Positions 48,689 through 61,655 of a stretch of DNA of 64,000 nt are shown one piece after another. How positions within the stretch are numbered: the stretch's first letter is position 1; every line of letters begins with the position of its first letter. The notes beneath the pieces were generated by a model. That model had not been told where the DNA came from. It searched no databases and saw only the letters and a program-made list of their open reading frames with translations. Origin of the DNA: Ehretia macrophylla (lineage: Eukaryota > Streptophyta > Magnoliopsida > Boraginales > Ehretiaceae); NCBI GenBank assembly GCA_037974665.1, contig CM075777.1, forward strand, positions 11,617,001 to 11,681,000. The letters run 5' to 3'. The position numbers were made by a program, and so were the translations under genes.

Positions 48689-50551
48689 TGATGCTTACGA
48701 GGTGGTCGTGTGAAAAGTGTATAAAATAGTCCAAGTTTAAATACCAGCAAGTGCACGGATCTTTGTAGTGTAGTGTGCTTTGAGTACGAAATCGTATCCA
48801 CAAGGAAGCTCATTAGTTAAGTTAGTGAAGTAGTGCAAAAATGTTTAAAATGCTTAAGTGATAGTTCGCAAAGAGTTTGGAGTAACGTGCATAAATGTAA
48901 ACTAAATTAAATTAAACTAAATTATCTAAGTTAAACTAACTAAGTATGAATACGAGGGGAGGTGATCTAGGGGTTTGAATATGTGAATGAGGCAATTAAC
49001 ATAGGCTCGGTATCTAGATTATCTAATTCTGTAAGGGCTTAAGCTACAAGCATACACCCGGTTAAGCTAAAAGCTATAGACCTAGTTAATCTACTTTGTT
49101 TATTTTAACCAAGTACAACAAGAGAAAGTAAACTAAGGAATTAACCTTACAGGTAGAAACTATGGTACAACCTATAGTTTCATGGAGTCTATAGTTCAAC
49201 CTATAGACTCATGTTTAAAACAATTTTATGGCACTAAAGTAATGTAATCATAACATCAACTAGAAGTATAATAGTATGATACGAAAGTAAAGCATTCATA
49301 ACATCTACTTTAAAAGCATTATGTATGAATACTGAATTAAAACAAGCCATACATTGCAATTTGAATTGAATAAACTGAATCTGAGACCATATATTAAAAT
49401 ACTATCATTTACAATATTCACCCCTAGATATCAATCTACTCAGATATCAATCTACTCAGACATAAATGAATACGAGTTATGTAAATAAAAAAAAGTCAAG
49501 AAAGGCTCCCCCATATTGACGAACACGTATTTCTGATCTCTGAAATTTGAGCAGAGGTCCTACGCAAAGTAGCTATTCGGGCGGAGCTAAATTTCCCCGA
49601 ATAAGAACTACTAAGGATAAGTTTCCCCCGAATAAGAGCTTTCCTATAAAAAACTATTCGGGCAAAACTTCCCTCCGATAATAACTACTAGGGTCGGACT
49701 TCCCCCCTAAAAGTAGTTATTCGGGTAAAATTTTTCTGAATAAGAACCACTTAGGTGGGACTTCCCCCGTATCCTACTAATTAATTAACTACACCTAAAA
49801 CTAAAACTAACTAGAATTAACTCGAAATTATACCAAAAATATTGGCACTATTCTAAAATTAATTAACATTTTCGGTGGGATGGCGGTCTATTTATAGACA
49901 GAAAATCAGAGGCATGCTCGAGCGCTAGTTTGGCATGCTCGAGCGCGCTTGGCTTTCGTCAAATCGCTGCACGCCACGTGGTGGCTTCCGGAAGTTTATT
50001 GAGGCGTGCTCGAGCGCTCATCTCCTCCATCGCTGAATCTTTGCCATGTGTTTTCTTCTAAAAGACGGTGGATTTTTGCAGGGTGTGCTCGAGCACCCTT
50101 TTGCTGACTTTTTGGGCTTGAATTTTGACTTTTGACCGAGTGTTGACCGAGGCGTTTCTGGGCTATTTTTAGCGTTCTGAGTCTAATTAAGCTCGAGTTT
50201 CGGCCAAATTCCGTCTCTATCTGCTTCATTCTTCCACCGGTTCTCGTGTTTTCCCCGCTCTTCACTTCCTGACTTGCATTTGGATCGTTTCGGGTCTCAT
50301 TTTACTGTTTTGACCCTCCGAATGATAGAATTTGGCTAAAATCATGCTGCACGCAAGACAAAGTCTGTGTTTTGCTCAGAAGGCCGTTTCTATCTAAAAA
50401 GTGGTAAGATTCGTCAAAAACAGATGTTGGTCACTATTAAAGATCATCCTACATCGCATCAAAAGTATAAAAGTGTGGCATTTATTCCTAAGTTAAAATG
50501 CAAATCTAGTACAAATACCAAGGTTTGAGTGCTGCAAATACAGTCACATCA
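48689..50551 (-). repeat. 3' LTR of element C
   Basis: 1863 bp, starts tgatgcttacgagg and ends cagtcacatca. It holds a run of direct repeats around aagaacta / ctattcggg (about 49,560-49,770) and repeated gcgctcgag-type motifs (about 49,915-50,095). Paired with 58,168-60,012. Confidence 0.88.
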
Positions 50552-52590
50552 ACATCTCCAAACCTAAACCTTGTTTGCCCTCAAGCAAAACTGTCTTTAA
50601 AACAGACGTGAAAATGAAATTTGCAGAAATTTTACAAGTCAAAAACATATTAAATAATCTATCATATCTTTTTGTCAAACATTTTCCAAATATGAATCAT
50701 GACAAATGCAATTTACTATCTTTAACCTATTCAGCAGTTAATAATAACATGATAAGAGAACCTTTACATAGTTTTTTCTCAAATAGGTACTCTTATTAAA
50801 AATCGACTATTGATATATTTGGAGTACATATTTATAAGTAAACTAAGCGGATTAAGTTCACCAATTCCCAACTTTCAAGACATGCAAACATATTAGACTT
50901 TTGACATTTTCACCTTTATTTGCAATCAAACTCTTAATCATGCCTAAACCCTTTAACATTTGCCAGAAATATAAAAGTACAACTTATAATATCTCTATAT
51001 AGTGTTCAGTTTCCTTTGCTTTCTGAATATCTCATGTAGCGGGTTTTAAGGCCAACAATCCCCCGCCATTATGACTGAGGTTGTCAGGTTTCAAAGGGAC
51101 CCCTAATATCCAGTCTAGAAACCTTACACTATAACATATACCCCAAATTACAATCTCTAGAATAGTGGTGTTTTAGAGATTTACAACATATTTACACCAA
51201 AAATTTATTCAACAGTAAAGGTATGTACAACTTTTTTTCCTTTTTCAATTTTTTTCATTATTTTTTTTTCTCTTTTTTTCTTTTCTTTTTCTTTTTCTTC
51301 TTTTTTCAGAGTGTACATACAGACAGAGTAACATAATATATTGTACAGACATGGCATAAGGGTTCAGGTTTCAATCACAATGAGTTCTCATAACAAACGG
51401 TAATCCTACCTCAGTCCTTTCATGATCACATAGCTATCAATTGAAGAAAGGAAAAACAGCTACGTTTACTCATGAATACAGTACCCCAAAGTTTCTCTTA
51501 CAGAGTTTCCTCAGAGTTTTTCACAATACATAGCTAACAAAACAGGTTCCCAAATCATCTAAATCATCTTCTTTTAAACAAGTAAAGTAGTAGACTACTC
51601 TTCTCATGAACAAAAATGGGGTATTTCTTGCATATTTCGAAAAATATTTTCATCAAATGTACGCACTCCCATACTGAAACTTTGCTTGTCCTCAAGTAAA
51701 TAGCAATGCAAGACAGTGAAAGTGTAATATGCAAGTAATAACATAATGACAAATGCTACATCCCCAAACCTATGGTTGGCTTACTCTACAGCGCATGTTG
51801 ATCAGGGATAAAGGAAAATGTAGTAAGGAAAGATATCACCTGATGTAAAGTATTTCTATGTTGATGTCAAATTTTTTCTACTAACTTTTGCCAAAAGATG
51901 TATCATTCTGCAATTAAAGATTAATAGATAAAGTATTTTGCAGATTATCATCAACACAGCAAAAAATAGTTAATCTAATCTATACAAAATAGTATAAGGG
52001 GGAGATCAAAAAGAATTATGGTCAAGGAACATAACTAATACATAAAGCAATTAAATAAACTACCCAGACCATTTAGACTCTTTGCTGGGGTTCTAGAGTT
52101 GATACTCCTACAAAGACTACATCTTCCAGAGGTTTCTATGCTGACGACATCTAGTGCTCTCATTCAGCCACTTAAGGCCAAAGCTAGTTCCACAGGGTTA
52201 AGGATCGAACAGTGGGGTTTTATGTCACAGACGTTACGTTTGGTGTATGCTCACATTCCTAACTACCTTATCTAGTAATATCCAACAGGCCCAAACTACA
52301 TTAAGCTGGTGGAGTAGCTCACATTATAAGACAGAGTTACACAATTAAGCTAACCGCACACAGAAACATACAGTGACCACTAGTATCACAACACTGGTAC
52401 CTCTATGAATGTTTCTCAGGGTTAAGACCCAAACTATCAAAAGCTGGAGAAAGATTCATAGAGTACATGCAACGACAAAATTTAAATAAATATTAACACA
52501 AAAGAATACTAGGTTGCCTCTTAGTAGCGCTAAGTTTAACGTTTTCAGCCAGACGGTTGTACTGAGTTTAATGCCATCAGCTAGGCAGAT
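50552..52590 (-). other. Non-coding 3' region of element C with duplicated polypurine-tract-like block
   Basis: The polypurine tract lies at 50,552-50,582 (sense ggtttaggtttggagatg). A second block with sense text cttgaggacaagcaaagttt and a following g-rich end lies at about 51,655-51,705, with a further one near 51,758-51,785. A long purine run on the sense strand occupies 51,228-51,306. This is the same plan as in element B. No coding region is seen. Confidence 0.55.
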
Positions 52591-55500
52591 TTCATTTTAT
52601 GGAAGGTATTCAGGGTCCAGAAGTTCAACGGATTCAACTTCATGAGGGACCACCTTAGGATTGAATACATGTTTCAATTGTTGTTCATTGACTGTGAGAA
52701 TACGCCCATCTTCGGGGTACTTAATCTTGATAGCTCTAAAAGGAGATGCTTCAAGCACCTCAAATGGGCCATCCCACATTGTTCTTAATTTGCCTGGGAA
52801 GAACTTCAGTTTGAAGTTAAACAACCAAATTGTATCAGAAAGAGAGAAGGTTTTCTCAGAATAGATTTATCATGAATCCTCTCAATTCTCTCTTTGTAGA
52901 GTTTGGCATTCTCATAAGCTTCAAAGCGAAGCTCTTCCAATTCACTTATTGTCAATTTCTTACCTTCACCCGCCTGTTGTAAGTCGAAGTTCAGGGCCTT
53001 AATAGCCCAATAGGCTTTATGCTCTAGCTCAACAAGGAGGTGGCAAGCTTTACCATATACCAATCTATACGGGGACATGCCGATGGGAGTTTTAAAAGCA
53101 GTACGGTAGGCCCATAATATGTTGTGTAAATGACTTGACCAATCTTTGTGATCGGGCCTAACCGTTTTCTGAAGAATTGACTTGATTTCCTTATTCGACA
53201 CTTCCACTTGACTACTTCTTTGTGGATGGTAAGGCGTTTTTATCTTGTGGTAGACAAAGTATTTTTTTAATAAGCCTCCGAGTGTCCTGTGACGAAAATG
53301 TTGTCCACCGTCACTTAGAAGAACACGTGGCACCCCGAATCGAGAAAAGATGTTCTCTTTAATGAACTTGACCACAACTTTGGGGTCATTAGTTCAGGTT
53401 GCCACCGCTTCTACCCATTTGGATACATAGTTCACACCAACAAGAATATAAGTATATCCTGAGGAAGGAGGAAAGGGACCCATGAAGTCTATACCCCACA
53501 CATTGAATATTTCACATATGAGAATGGGTGTAAAGGGCACCATGTCCCTTTTTGAGATAGAGCCAGCTTGTTGACATTGTAGGCAATTTTTACACACTTG
53601 CTGGGCATCCTTGAAAAGAGCGGGCCAGAAAAACTCACATTGAAGGACTTTGGCAGCTGTCCTTTTACCTCCAAAATGTCCACCACATGCTTCAAAGTGG
53701 TAGAACTAGAGTATGCTGTCAGTCTCGTCCTCAAGAATACATCTCATAATGACCTGATCGGCATAGATCTTGAAAAGATAGGAATTTTCCCAGATAAAGT
53801 ACTTGACTTGTGCCACAAATCGTTCCTTCTCACGTTTACCCCAGTGAGTTAAAAACTCTTGGGCAGCCAAATAATTGACATAGTGGGCATACCACGGGGT
53901 CTTATATGAGACAACAAAAAGTTGATCATCAAATAACGTGTTTGTGAAAGGCAAAGTATCAATAGGAGAATCACGTACCAAACGTGATAGATGATCGGCA
54001 ATAGAGTTCTCGCTTCCTTTCTTCTACTTGATCTCAAGGTCTAACTCTTGAAGGAGTAATAGCCAACGGATTAAACGGGGCTTTATATCCTTTTTGGTCA
54101 GTAAATACTGCAAAGCCGCGTGGTCCATGTAGACTATTACTTTGGATCCTAGAATGTAAGATCTGAACTTATCCAAGGAGAAGACTACAGCTAGTAATTC
54201 CTTTTCAGTGGTTGTATAATTCTTTTGAGCTTCATCTAAAGTTTTGCAAGCATAATATATCACAGTAGACAGCTTGTCCTTACGCTGGCCTAATACAGCA
54301 CCCACTGCATAATCAGATGCATCACACATTATTTCAAATGGGATACTGTAGTCATGAGGTTGGATGATAGGAGCAGAGGAGAGCAAGGATTTAAGCTTCT
54401 CAAAAGCTTCCGAGCACTTGTCATCAAATTTGAATTCAACATCGTATGCTAGGAGACTAGAGAAAGGTCGGGCTATATGGCTGAAGTCCTTGATAAAAAT
54501 CGGCGTGACCAAGGAATGATCAGATATCATGCACTGTCTTGGGTACGGGCAGCTTTTCTATTAGCTCGACTTTGGCTGGGTCCACATAGATTCCATCGTA
54601 TATAACAACATAACCCAGAACTATATCTTGTTTAACCATGAAGTGGCTCTTTTCCTAACTTAGAACCAGGTTCATTTCAATACATCAATCAAGCACTCGT
54701 GAAAGATGCATAAGGCACTCGTCGAAAGTAGCTCCAAACACTAAGAAGTCATCCATGGATACTTCTAGGAACTTTTCGATCATATCTGAGAAAAGGGCCA
54801 TCACATATCTTTGAAATGTCACAAGTGCGTTGCACAGACCGAAAGGCATGCGCTTGAATGCAAATGTCCCATAGGGACATGTGAAAGTAGTCTTTTCCTG
54901 ATCTTTAGAAAAGACTAGGATTTGGTTATATCCTGAATACCCGTCCAAAAAGCAGTAGTAGCCTTGTCCGGTTACTCTATCTAGGACTTGGTCAAAGAAG
55001 GGTAAAAGGAAGTGGTATTAACTTGTCTTGGAGTTGAGCTTTATGTAGTCAATGCATACACGCCAACCAGTGGTAGTAGGTGTAAAAATTAGCTCACCTT
55101 TGTCATTTGGGACCACTGTAATTGCAGATTTCTTCGGTGCCTCTTGTACCGGACTTACCCATGGACTATTAGAAATCGGGTATATAATACCCGCATCAAG
55201 CAACTTGATGATCTCTTTGTGGACGATATCACCAATCTTTGGGTTTAGTCTTCTCTGAAATTCTCGAGAAGGAGTTACTCCGTCCTCGAGATGAATTATG
55301 TGCATATACACAGAGGGATCAATTCTTTTCAAGTCAGAAATTGTCCAACCTATCGCCTGTTTATGCATACTTAGGACTTTTAATAATCTGTCTTCATGGT
55401 TGGGATTCAAATCCGAGGCAATGATGACTTGAAGGGTCTCACGGGTCCTAAGTAGGCATACTTAAGATGTTGGGGCAAGGTTTTGAGTTCCAAAGCTGGT

Positions 55501-56600
55501 GGAGACTCAATTGTGGGACAATCAGGGACTTTAGAGAAATTATTTGTTACTTGATCGTTCTTATCTTGATCAACAACAATGGAAGCGGAGGCGACCATTT
55601 TAGGAAAAATGTCGCATTCATATAATAGCTGTTCAAGTTCGGTTATTTCCTCATTAAGAGTTAAAAGTGATTGGGCAAACTCATCAATGTTGAGTTAATG
55701 GTATTAACATGGAAACATTCTTCTTCCTCATCGTGGTTTAACTTATTTGCTGCGTCAGCAATCCTAAATTTTGTTCTCATGTTCCCAAATATAAGTTCTA
55801 CCATTCCCGTCCTACAGCAAATAACAGCATCAGTTGTTGCTAAGAATGGTCTGCCTAATAAGATGGGAGTGGTATTTTTGTTATCAGGGCCTAAGTCCAT
55901 ATCTAACACAATGAAATCCACTGGGAACAAGAATTCTCCTATTCTAACTATGACATCCTCTAAAACACCTCTAGATCTTCGCTCAGATCTATCTGCCAGT
56001 TGGAGGGTTACATTTGTCGGTGTTAATACTCCAAGATCCAACTTTTTGTAAACTGTGTGAGGGATTAGGTTAACACTAGATCCTAAGTCTAACAAGGCGC
56101 TTTCAATGCGTTGATCATTAATTAGACATGGAATGGTGAAAGCTTCTGGGTCACTACACTTTTGAGAAAATCCTCTAGTGTAGATATTACTAACCTTTTC
56201 AGTAAGACATACCTTCTTAGGAATGGAATTGGTTCGTCTTTCTTCACATACAGATCCTTCAGAAATTTAGCATAGGCTGGAATCTGTTGGATTACCTCTA
56301 CTAAGGGCAAATTGATCTTAATGTCTTTAAGATGCTCTAAGACCTTGAGTTGTTTCGGATCATCAATCGGCTTCGAACAGGACAGAGCTGTGGGGAAAAG
56401 TACTTGAGAGGATGGTTCAACTATTGGCTCCACCGTTGGGTTTTGATTTTTACAGGAGTTATTGACATCATTGCTAACAACCTCGATCTCAGGTTCCTCT
56501 AATTCCTCAATTTCTTCGAGAACATCCCTAACCTTTTCTCTAACTTGGTTATCAATGGCCTTCCCACTCCTAAGGGTAATCACGGCCTTGGCTTCCTCTT
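52590..56600 (-). pseudogene. pol remains of element C (protease, RT, RNase H, integrase)
   Basis: In minus-strand order: a protease domain about 55.7-56.1 kb (text LTPTNVTLQLADRSERRS), RT about 54.7-55.4 kb with MDDFLVFG, RNase H about 54.0-54.5 kb, and integrase about 52.8-53.7 kb with [20 protein letters not shown]. The basic tail runs to 52.6 kb. It is a fossil, broken in several places. Confidence 0.85.
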
Positions 56601-56699
56601 GGACAGTCTCAGTTTGGACAGTACTACACTGAACGGATTGTCCTGTTGATTGTCAAAGTTTCCCTGTTGACTTTGTTGTTGAGGCTCATAGTTTCCTTG

Positions 56700-57890
56700 T
56701 CTTTTCTGATATTGTTGTTGAGGAAACTGAGTCTCTTGATTCCCTTCGCCACGAAAATGTGGGATTGTCTCGCCAGCTAGGATTATACGTGTTAGAATAC
56801 GGATTGTAATTCCTTATATATCCTTGAGTAGCGTAGACTTGTTCTTGCATGAACTCAGGAACTTGTGAACCAATTAGAAAGTCCAGAGAGTGAGTGATCT
56901 ACTGCAGAACAGATGGTACAAACTTCCGTGATCTGAGGAGCTTGTGAAGAAGTAGACGCTAGAAAGATGAATTTTTCTACTTGCTGGGCTAGGGCATCTA
57001 CTTTATTAGTCAATTGGGTGTTGGAGTTAGAGTTAACTTCAAACAATGCCCTCTTTTGAGGATTGTGAGTGCTCTTAGTTTCTCTATCTATAGTTGTGTT
57101 TTGAAGAGAGTCTTCAGCTATATTCTCTATTCTACTACAAGCTTCATCCGTTGTGAGGTTACAGAAACCTCCATTACTTATTGTATTTACCATCATTTTC
57201 TGCTGAGGTGTAAAACCTTTAAATAAATAATGCAAGAGTTCGTGACGATCAAACCCATGGTGAGGACACTGATTTTTAAGATCAAGAAATCTTTCCCATG
57301 CTTCATGAAATGGCTCTAAGTCCGATTGGGCAAATGTCATGATGTCAGTTCGAAGAGTGGTAGCTTTTGCCATTAGGAAGAACCTACGTAAAAATTTCCA
57401 AATAAGTTCTTCCCAAGAAGTGATAACTCCTGCGTCTAAGTGATTTAGCCACTGTTTGGCTTTATCTTTCAAGGAAAACAGAAATAGACGCAGTTGGATA
57501 TTCTCACGGGTCACATTTGGGATATAAAGCGTTGAACATGCTTTCAAGAATTGTATGATGTGAACGTGAGGGTTTTCGTTGCTCTTTCCATATAAGGAAG
57601 GAAGCATTGAAATTGCCCCAGTCTTGAGCTCAAAGTTGACATTGCCAAGAACCAGTGGGGCTATGGCAAACTCGGGATTATAATCGCCCGGAGAAAAATG
57701 TTGACGTAAAGTCATTGGTTGATTCACGGGTCGATTAACAGGTTGAGCTACAAGGAGAGGCGGAAGGTTTTGAACATTTCCTTCTTGATCCGCCATCGGG
57801 ACTGGAACTCTCCTTCGCGGAGTTTTCTGGGGCTCAGGATTATACGAGGCGAGTTCCGAATCCAAGGAACGATACCCGTGCATACAAAAA
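56700..57890 (-). pseudogene. gag remains of element C
   Basis: This is the best-kept coding part of the window's retroelements. Athila gag wording includes NIQLRLFLFSLKDKAKQWLN and GFTPQQKMMVNTISNGGF, homologous to the gag of element B. A cysteine-containing segment follows at the C-terminal side. Confidence 0.8.

Positions 57891-57894
<4 letters not shown>

Positions 57895-57942
<48 letters not shown>
57895..57942. repeat. (TA)n microsatellite in the leader of element C
   Basis: About 22 uninterrupted TA dinucleotides just upstream (in sense) of gag. An apparent Ile-Tyr frame across it is an artefact. Confidence 0.95.
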
Positions 57943-57944
<2 letters not shown>

Positions 57945-58144
57945 TGCAGTAAGAAACTATAAGAAAATATGCTAAGTATTTTTATAAACTATATATAAAA
58001 GATTAAAACAATCATAGAGTTAAAAACGAAATAAAACAAATATAAACATGCAATCAAAACAAGTATGAACAATATAAACAATAATTACAACATTTTAAAA
58101 TAAGTTCACAGTTACTTTTATCAAAAACTAACTATATCGTGCTT

Positions 58145-58163
58145 CCCCGATAACGACGCCAAA
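58145..58163 (-). other. Primer-binding site of element C (tRNA-Asp type)
   Basis: The plus strand reads ccccgataacgacgcca, next to the 5' LTR. It is the tRNA-Asp 3' end with a few mismatches compared with the perfect site of element B. Confidence 0.75.
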
Positions 58164-58167
58164 AACT

Positions 58168-60012
58168 TGATGCTTACGAGGTGGCCGTATGAAAAGTGTG
58201 TAAAATAGACCAAGTTTAAATACTCGCAAGTGCACGGATCTTTGTAGTGTAGTGTGCTCTGAGTGCGGAATCGTATCCACAAGGAAACTCGTTAGTGAAG
58301 TGTGAAAATGTTTAAAATGCTTAAGTGTAATGTGCTCAGTGTGAAAATGTTTAAAATGCTTAAGTGACAGTTCGCAAAGAGTTTGGAGTAACATGCATAA
58401 ATGTAAACTAAATTAAATTAAACTAAATTATCTAAGTTAAACTAACTAAGTAGGAATACGAGGGGAGGTGATCTAAGGGTTTGAATATGTAAATAAGGCA
58501 ATTAACATAGGCTCGGTATCCAGTTTATCTAATTCTGCAAGGGCTTAAGCTACAACCATACACCCGGTTAAGCTAAAAGCTATAGACCTAGTTAATCTAC
58601 TTAGTTTATTTTAACCAAGTACAACAAGGCAAACTAAACTAAGGAATTAACCTTACAGGTAGAAACTATGGTACAACCTATAGACTCATGATTAAAATAA
58701 TTATATGGCACTAAAGTAACGCAATCATAACATCAATTACAAGTATAATATTATAATACGAAAGTAAAGCATTCATAACATCTACTTTAAAAGTATTACA
58801 TATGAATACTGAATTAAAACAAGCCATACATTGCAATTTGAATTGAATAAACTGAATCTGAGACCATATATTAAAATACTATCATTTACAATATTCACCC
58901 CTAGATATTAATCTACTAAGACATATATGAATACGAGTTATATAAATAAAGAGAGTGGAGAAACGCTCCCCCATATTGACCAACGCGTATTTCTGATCCC
59001 CGAAATATGAGCAGAGGTCCGACGCAAAGTAGCTATTCGGGTGAAGTTAATTTTCCCCGAATAAGAACTACTAGGGATGAGTTTTCCCTGAATAAGAGCT
59101 TTCGTATTAAAAGCTATTCGGGCAGAACTTCTCTCAGATAATAACTACTAGGGTCGGACTTTCTCCCTAAAAGTAGCTATTCGGGCAAAATTTCCCTGAA
59201 CAAGAACCACTTAGGTGACACTTTCCCCATATCCTACTAATTAATTAACTACACTTAAAACTAAAACTAACTAGAATTAACTCGAAATTATACCAAAATA
59301 TTGGTACTATTCCAAAATAAATTAACAGTTTTGGTGGGAGGAGGGGTCTATTTATAGACAAAAAATCAGAGGCGCGCTTGAGCGCCACCTGGCTTTCATC
59401 AAATCGCCCCGCGCCACATGGAAGCTTCCAGAAGTTTCTTGAGGCGCGCTCATGCGCCCATCTACTCCATCGCGGAATCTTCACCACGTGTTTTCTTCCA
59501 GAAGATGGTGGATTTTTGCAGGGTGCTTGAGCGCCTAAGAGGGCGCGCTCGAGTGCCCTTTGGCTGACTTTTTGGCTTGAATTTTGACCTTTGACCGAAC
59601 GTTGACCGAGGTATTTCTAGGTTATTTTTAGCGTTTCGAGTCTGATTATGCTCTAGTTTCGGCCAAATTCTGTCTCTATCGACTTCATTATTCCACCGGT
59701 TCTCCTATTTTCCCTATTTTTCACTTCTTGACTTACATTTGGATCATTTTGGGTCTCATTTCACTGTTTTGACTCTCCAAACAATAGAATTTGGCTAAAA
59801 TCACGTTGTGCGCAAGGCATATACTTGTGTTTTACTCAGAAGGTCGTTTCTACCTGAAAACGTGGTAATATTCGTCAAAAATGGATATTGGTCACTATTC
59901 AAGATCATTCTACATCGCATCAAAAGTATAAAAGTGTTGCATTTATTCCTAAGTTAAGATGCAAATGTAGTACAAATATCAAGGTTTGAATGCTGCAAAT
60001 ACAATCACATTA
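58168..60012 (-). repeat. 5' LTR of element C
   Basis: 1845 bp, starts tgatgcttacgagg and ends caatcacatta, partner of 48,689-50,551. A short duplication of ttaagtg and gtgaaaatgtttaaaatgc occurs near 58,300-58,365. Confidence 0.88.
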
Positions 60013-60130
60013 GCATTTATTAAGGTTAATTATGCGTGTTTTATAGCTAATAATTAGCCACGAACGGACACATGTGTATAGTTTTCGTTGTGTATAAATT
60101 TTAAATTTTAAAATACCATATATGTTACCA

Positions 60131-61655
60131 ACTGTATTATTAGAGCCACCGTTCATGCATTTTACTTGATTATTTATTTATAGTATAAATAGCACAATTA
60201 AAGTATCAAATAATAGTTTGTGAAACTATTTGTTGAATTTAATATTTTGTTAAACTATTGGTCTAAATAATAGTTTTTGAAACTAATATCTTCACCCATG
60301 AGTTTTCTTAATTTCAATTTAGCCATAATCTTTTCCCTTCATTCATTTTATGTTTTTTAGTTAAAATAAAATTAAAATAAAAATGAAAACCATTTTTCAA
60401 ACAGGGGAGTTTGGGAGCGGAAAGGAAAAAAAACTATATTTTTTTGTGGGCTAGGCTTTTGAACCCTAACCCAGATCTAGATCTGGCTTTGGGTCCAAAC
60501 CTAAATCCAAACCCAAGTGTTGGGTCTTGGGTTTTTTTTTTCCTTTTTATTTCTCTTGGGCTTAAACACATGCTTTTGAATTTAGGCATAGGTCAATTCA
60601 AATTCATATTTGAATAAAATTAGTGTGGACTCTTTTTACTGTTTAGATTGGACTATTGGCCTTTTGGATTTAAACTTGAATAAAATAGGTTGGATTTATT
60701 TTACTTTTCTAGTTTTGACTAAAAATTATCCTATGTTGACAATTAATTAAATGTAGCCCAAGATTAACTTTTTGATAGTTTGAATAATTAATAAATTATT
60801 TATTAGTTAATTAAATATAATTTTATTATATGTTTAAATATGAGATATTTATGGTTTCAATTCAGCAAGGGGTTTATTAATTGAATAAACATAATATAAT
60901 AATGAGATTATATTTGGAAATTTAAGCGTGTTATATTCTTATACTAATTAATAAATTATTCATTAATTAATTAACTAGTTATTATAAATATAATATGATT
61001 TTATTTATTTGAAAATGAGATATTTATGGATTCAATTTAATAAAGTATTTATTAATGGAATAAATATAACATAATGCGATTATATTAGAAAAACTTAATT
61101 GTACTTATCCGTGGGTTATTTATTTTGATTTGGGTTATGGATGATCTTGTATAAATGAATTGATTAATATCATTTATTATTTATTTACCCATTTTGAAAT
61201 TTTGTACTAATTTAAAATGGGACTTGCATACCTTTTCATCCCTATTTTAAGGATGTAAAACCCTATTTTCATTTATCTATCCCCTTATGATTAGGACTGT
61301 ATATACATAATTGCAATGGAAGATCAAGATGAAAACAGCAAGAATTGGTAGACCTGGTTCAGGAAAGGAATTTTGAGATGCCTAGAATGAGCAACCCATT
61401 TAGCTTATGGGCTATTATTCAATATTATTATTCAACCCAATGGCTCGGATTCATAGTGTTCTTGGTCCATGATTATCTTATCTTATTCACGCTTTTATTA
61501 TTTATTTATGCGATAAATGTCTTATAAATGCATGTATGTTTCTATTTTCTTTTATATGATGAATTGAAATTAGAAGTATGTGGAAAGTGAGACCTTAATA
61601 ATTAAAGACTAGCAAGCCTTCCCAAGGTATATTATTAAGTTAATAATGATATAGT
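60131..61655 (+). other. AT-rich non-coding DNA, possibly the internal part of element H
   Basis: It begins with a primer-site-like TGTATTATTAGAGCCACC, then low-complexity T-rich and ccaaaccc-type sequence, two diverged tandem copies of about 160 bp (about 60,783-60,930 and 60,950-61,100, motif gagatatttatgg), and unassigned sequence to 61,655. No gag or pol wording is seen. The frames at 60,411 and 61,345 look like chance. Confidence 0.4.

Larger units (their letters stand above)
48689..60012 (-). mobile_element. Element C: Ty3/gypsy Athila lineage, full-length outline, broken
   Basis: 11.3 kb, minus strand. LTRs are 1863 and 1845 bp (TGATGCTTACGAGG...CACATCA). Target duplications are gtatt/gcatt (one difference), and a tRNA-Asp-type primer site has some mismatches. 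Gag and pol remains are clearly related to those of element B but the LTRs are unrelated. The coding region is broken in about ten or more places. No envelope-like frame is seen. LTR differences of perhaps 5-8 percent suggest a few million years. Confidence 0.88.
12109..60130 (+). mobile_element. Presumed Copia-like LTR (H) that hosts the nest, split into three pieces
   Basis: Removing the inserted elements joins 12,109-12,508, 48,077-48,688 and 60,018-60,130 into about 1.1 kb, a normal Copia LTR size. It would start TGTTAATGTG and end ttacca. Two bases later comes TGTATTATTAGAGCCACC (60,133-60,150), resembling a decayed tRNA-iMet primer-binding site (TGGTATCAGAGCC). No second LTR or coding region is visible, so this is an inference from layout. 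If wrong, the three pieces are simply host DNA. It would be the oldest layer. Confidence 0.4.

Noticed and set aside
60411-60617. Frame with Asn-Pro repeats
   Set aside because: It is produced by ccaaaccc-type low-complexity DNA and has no wider support.
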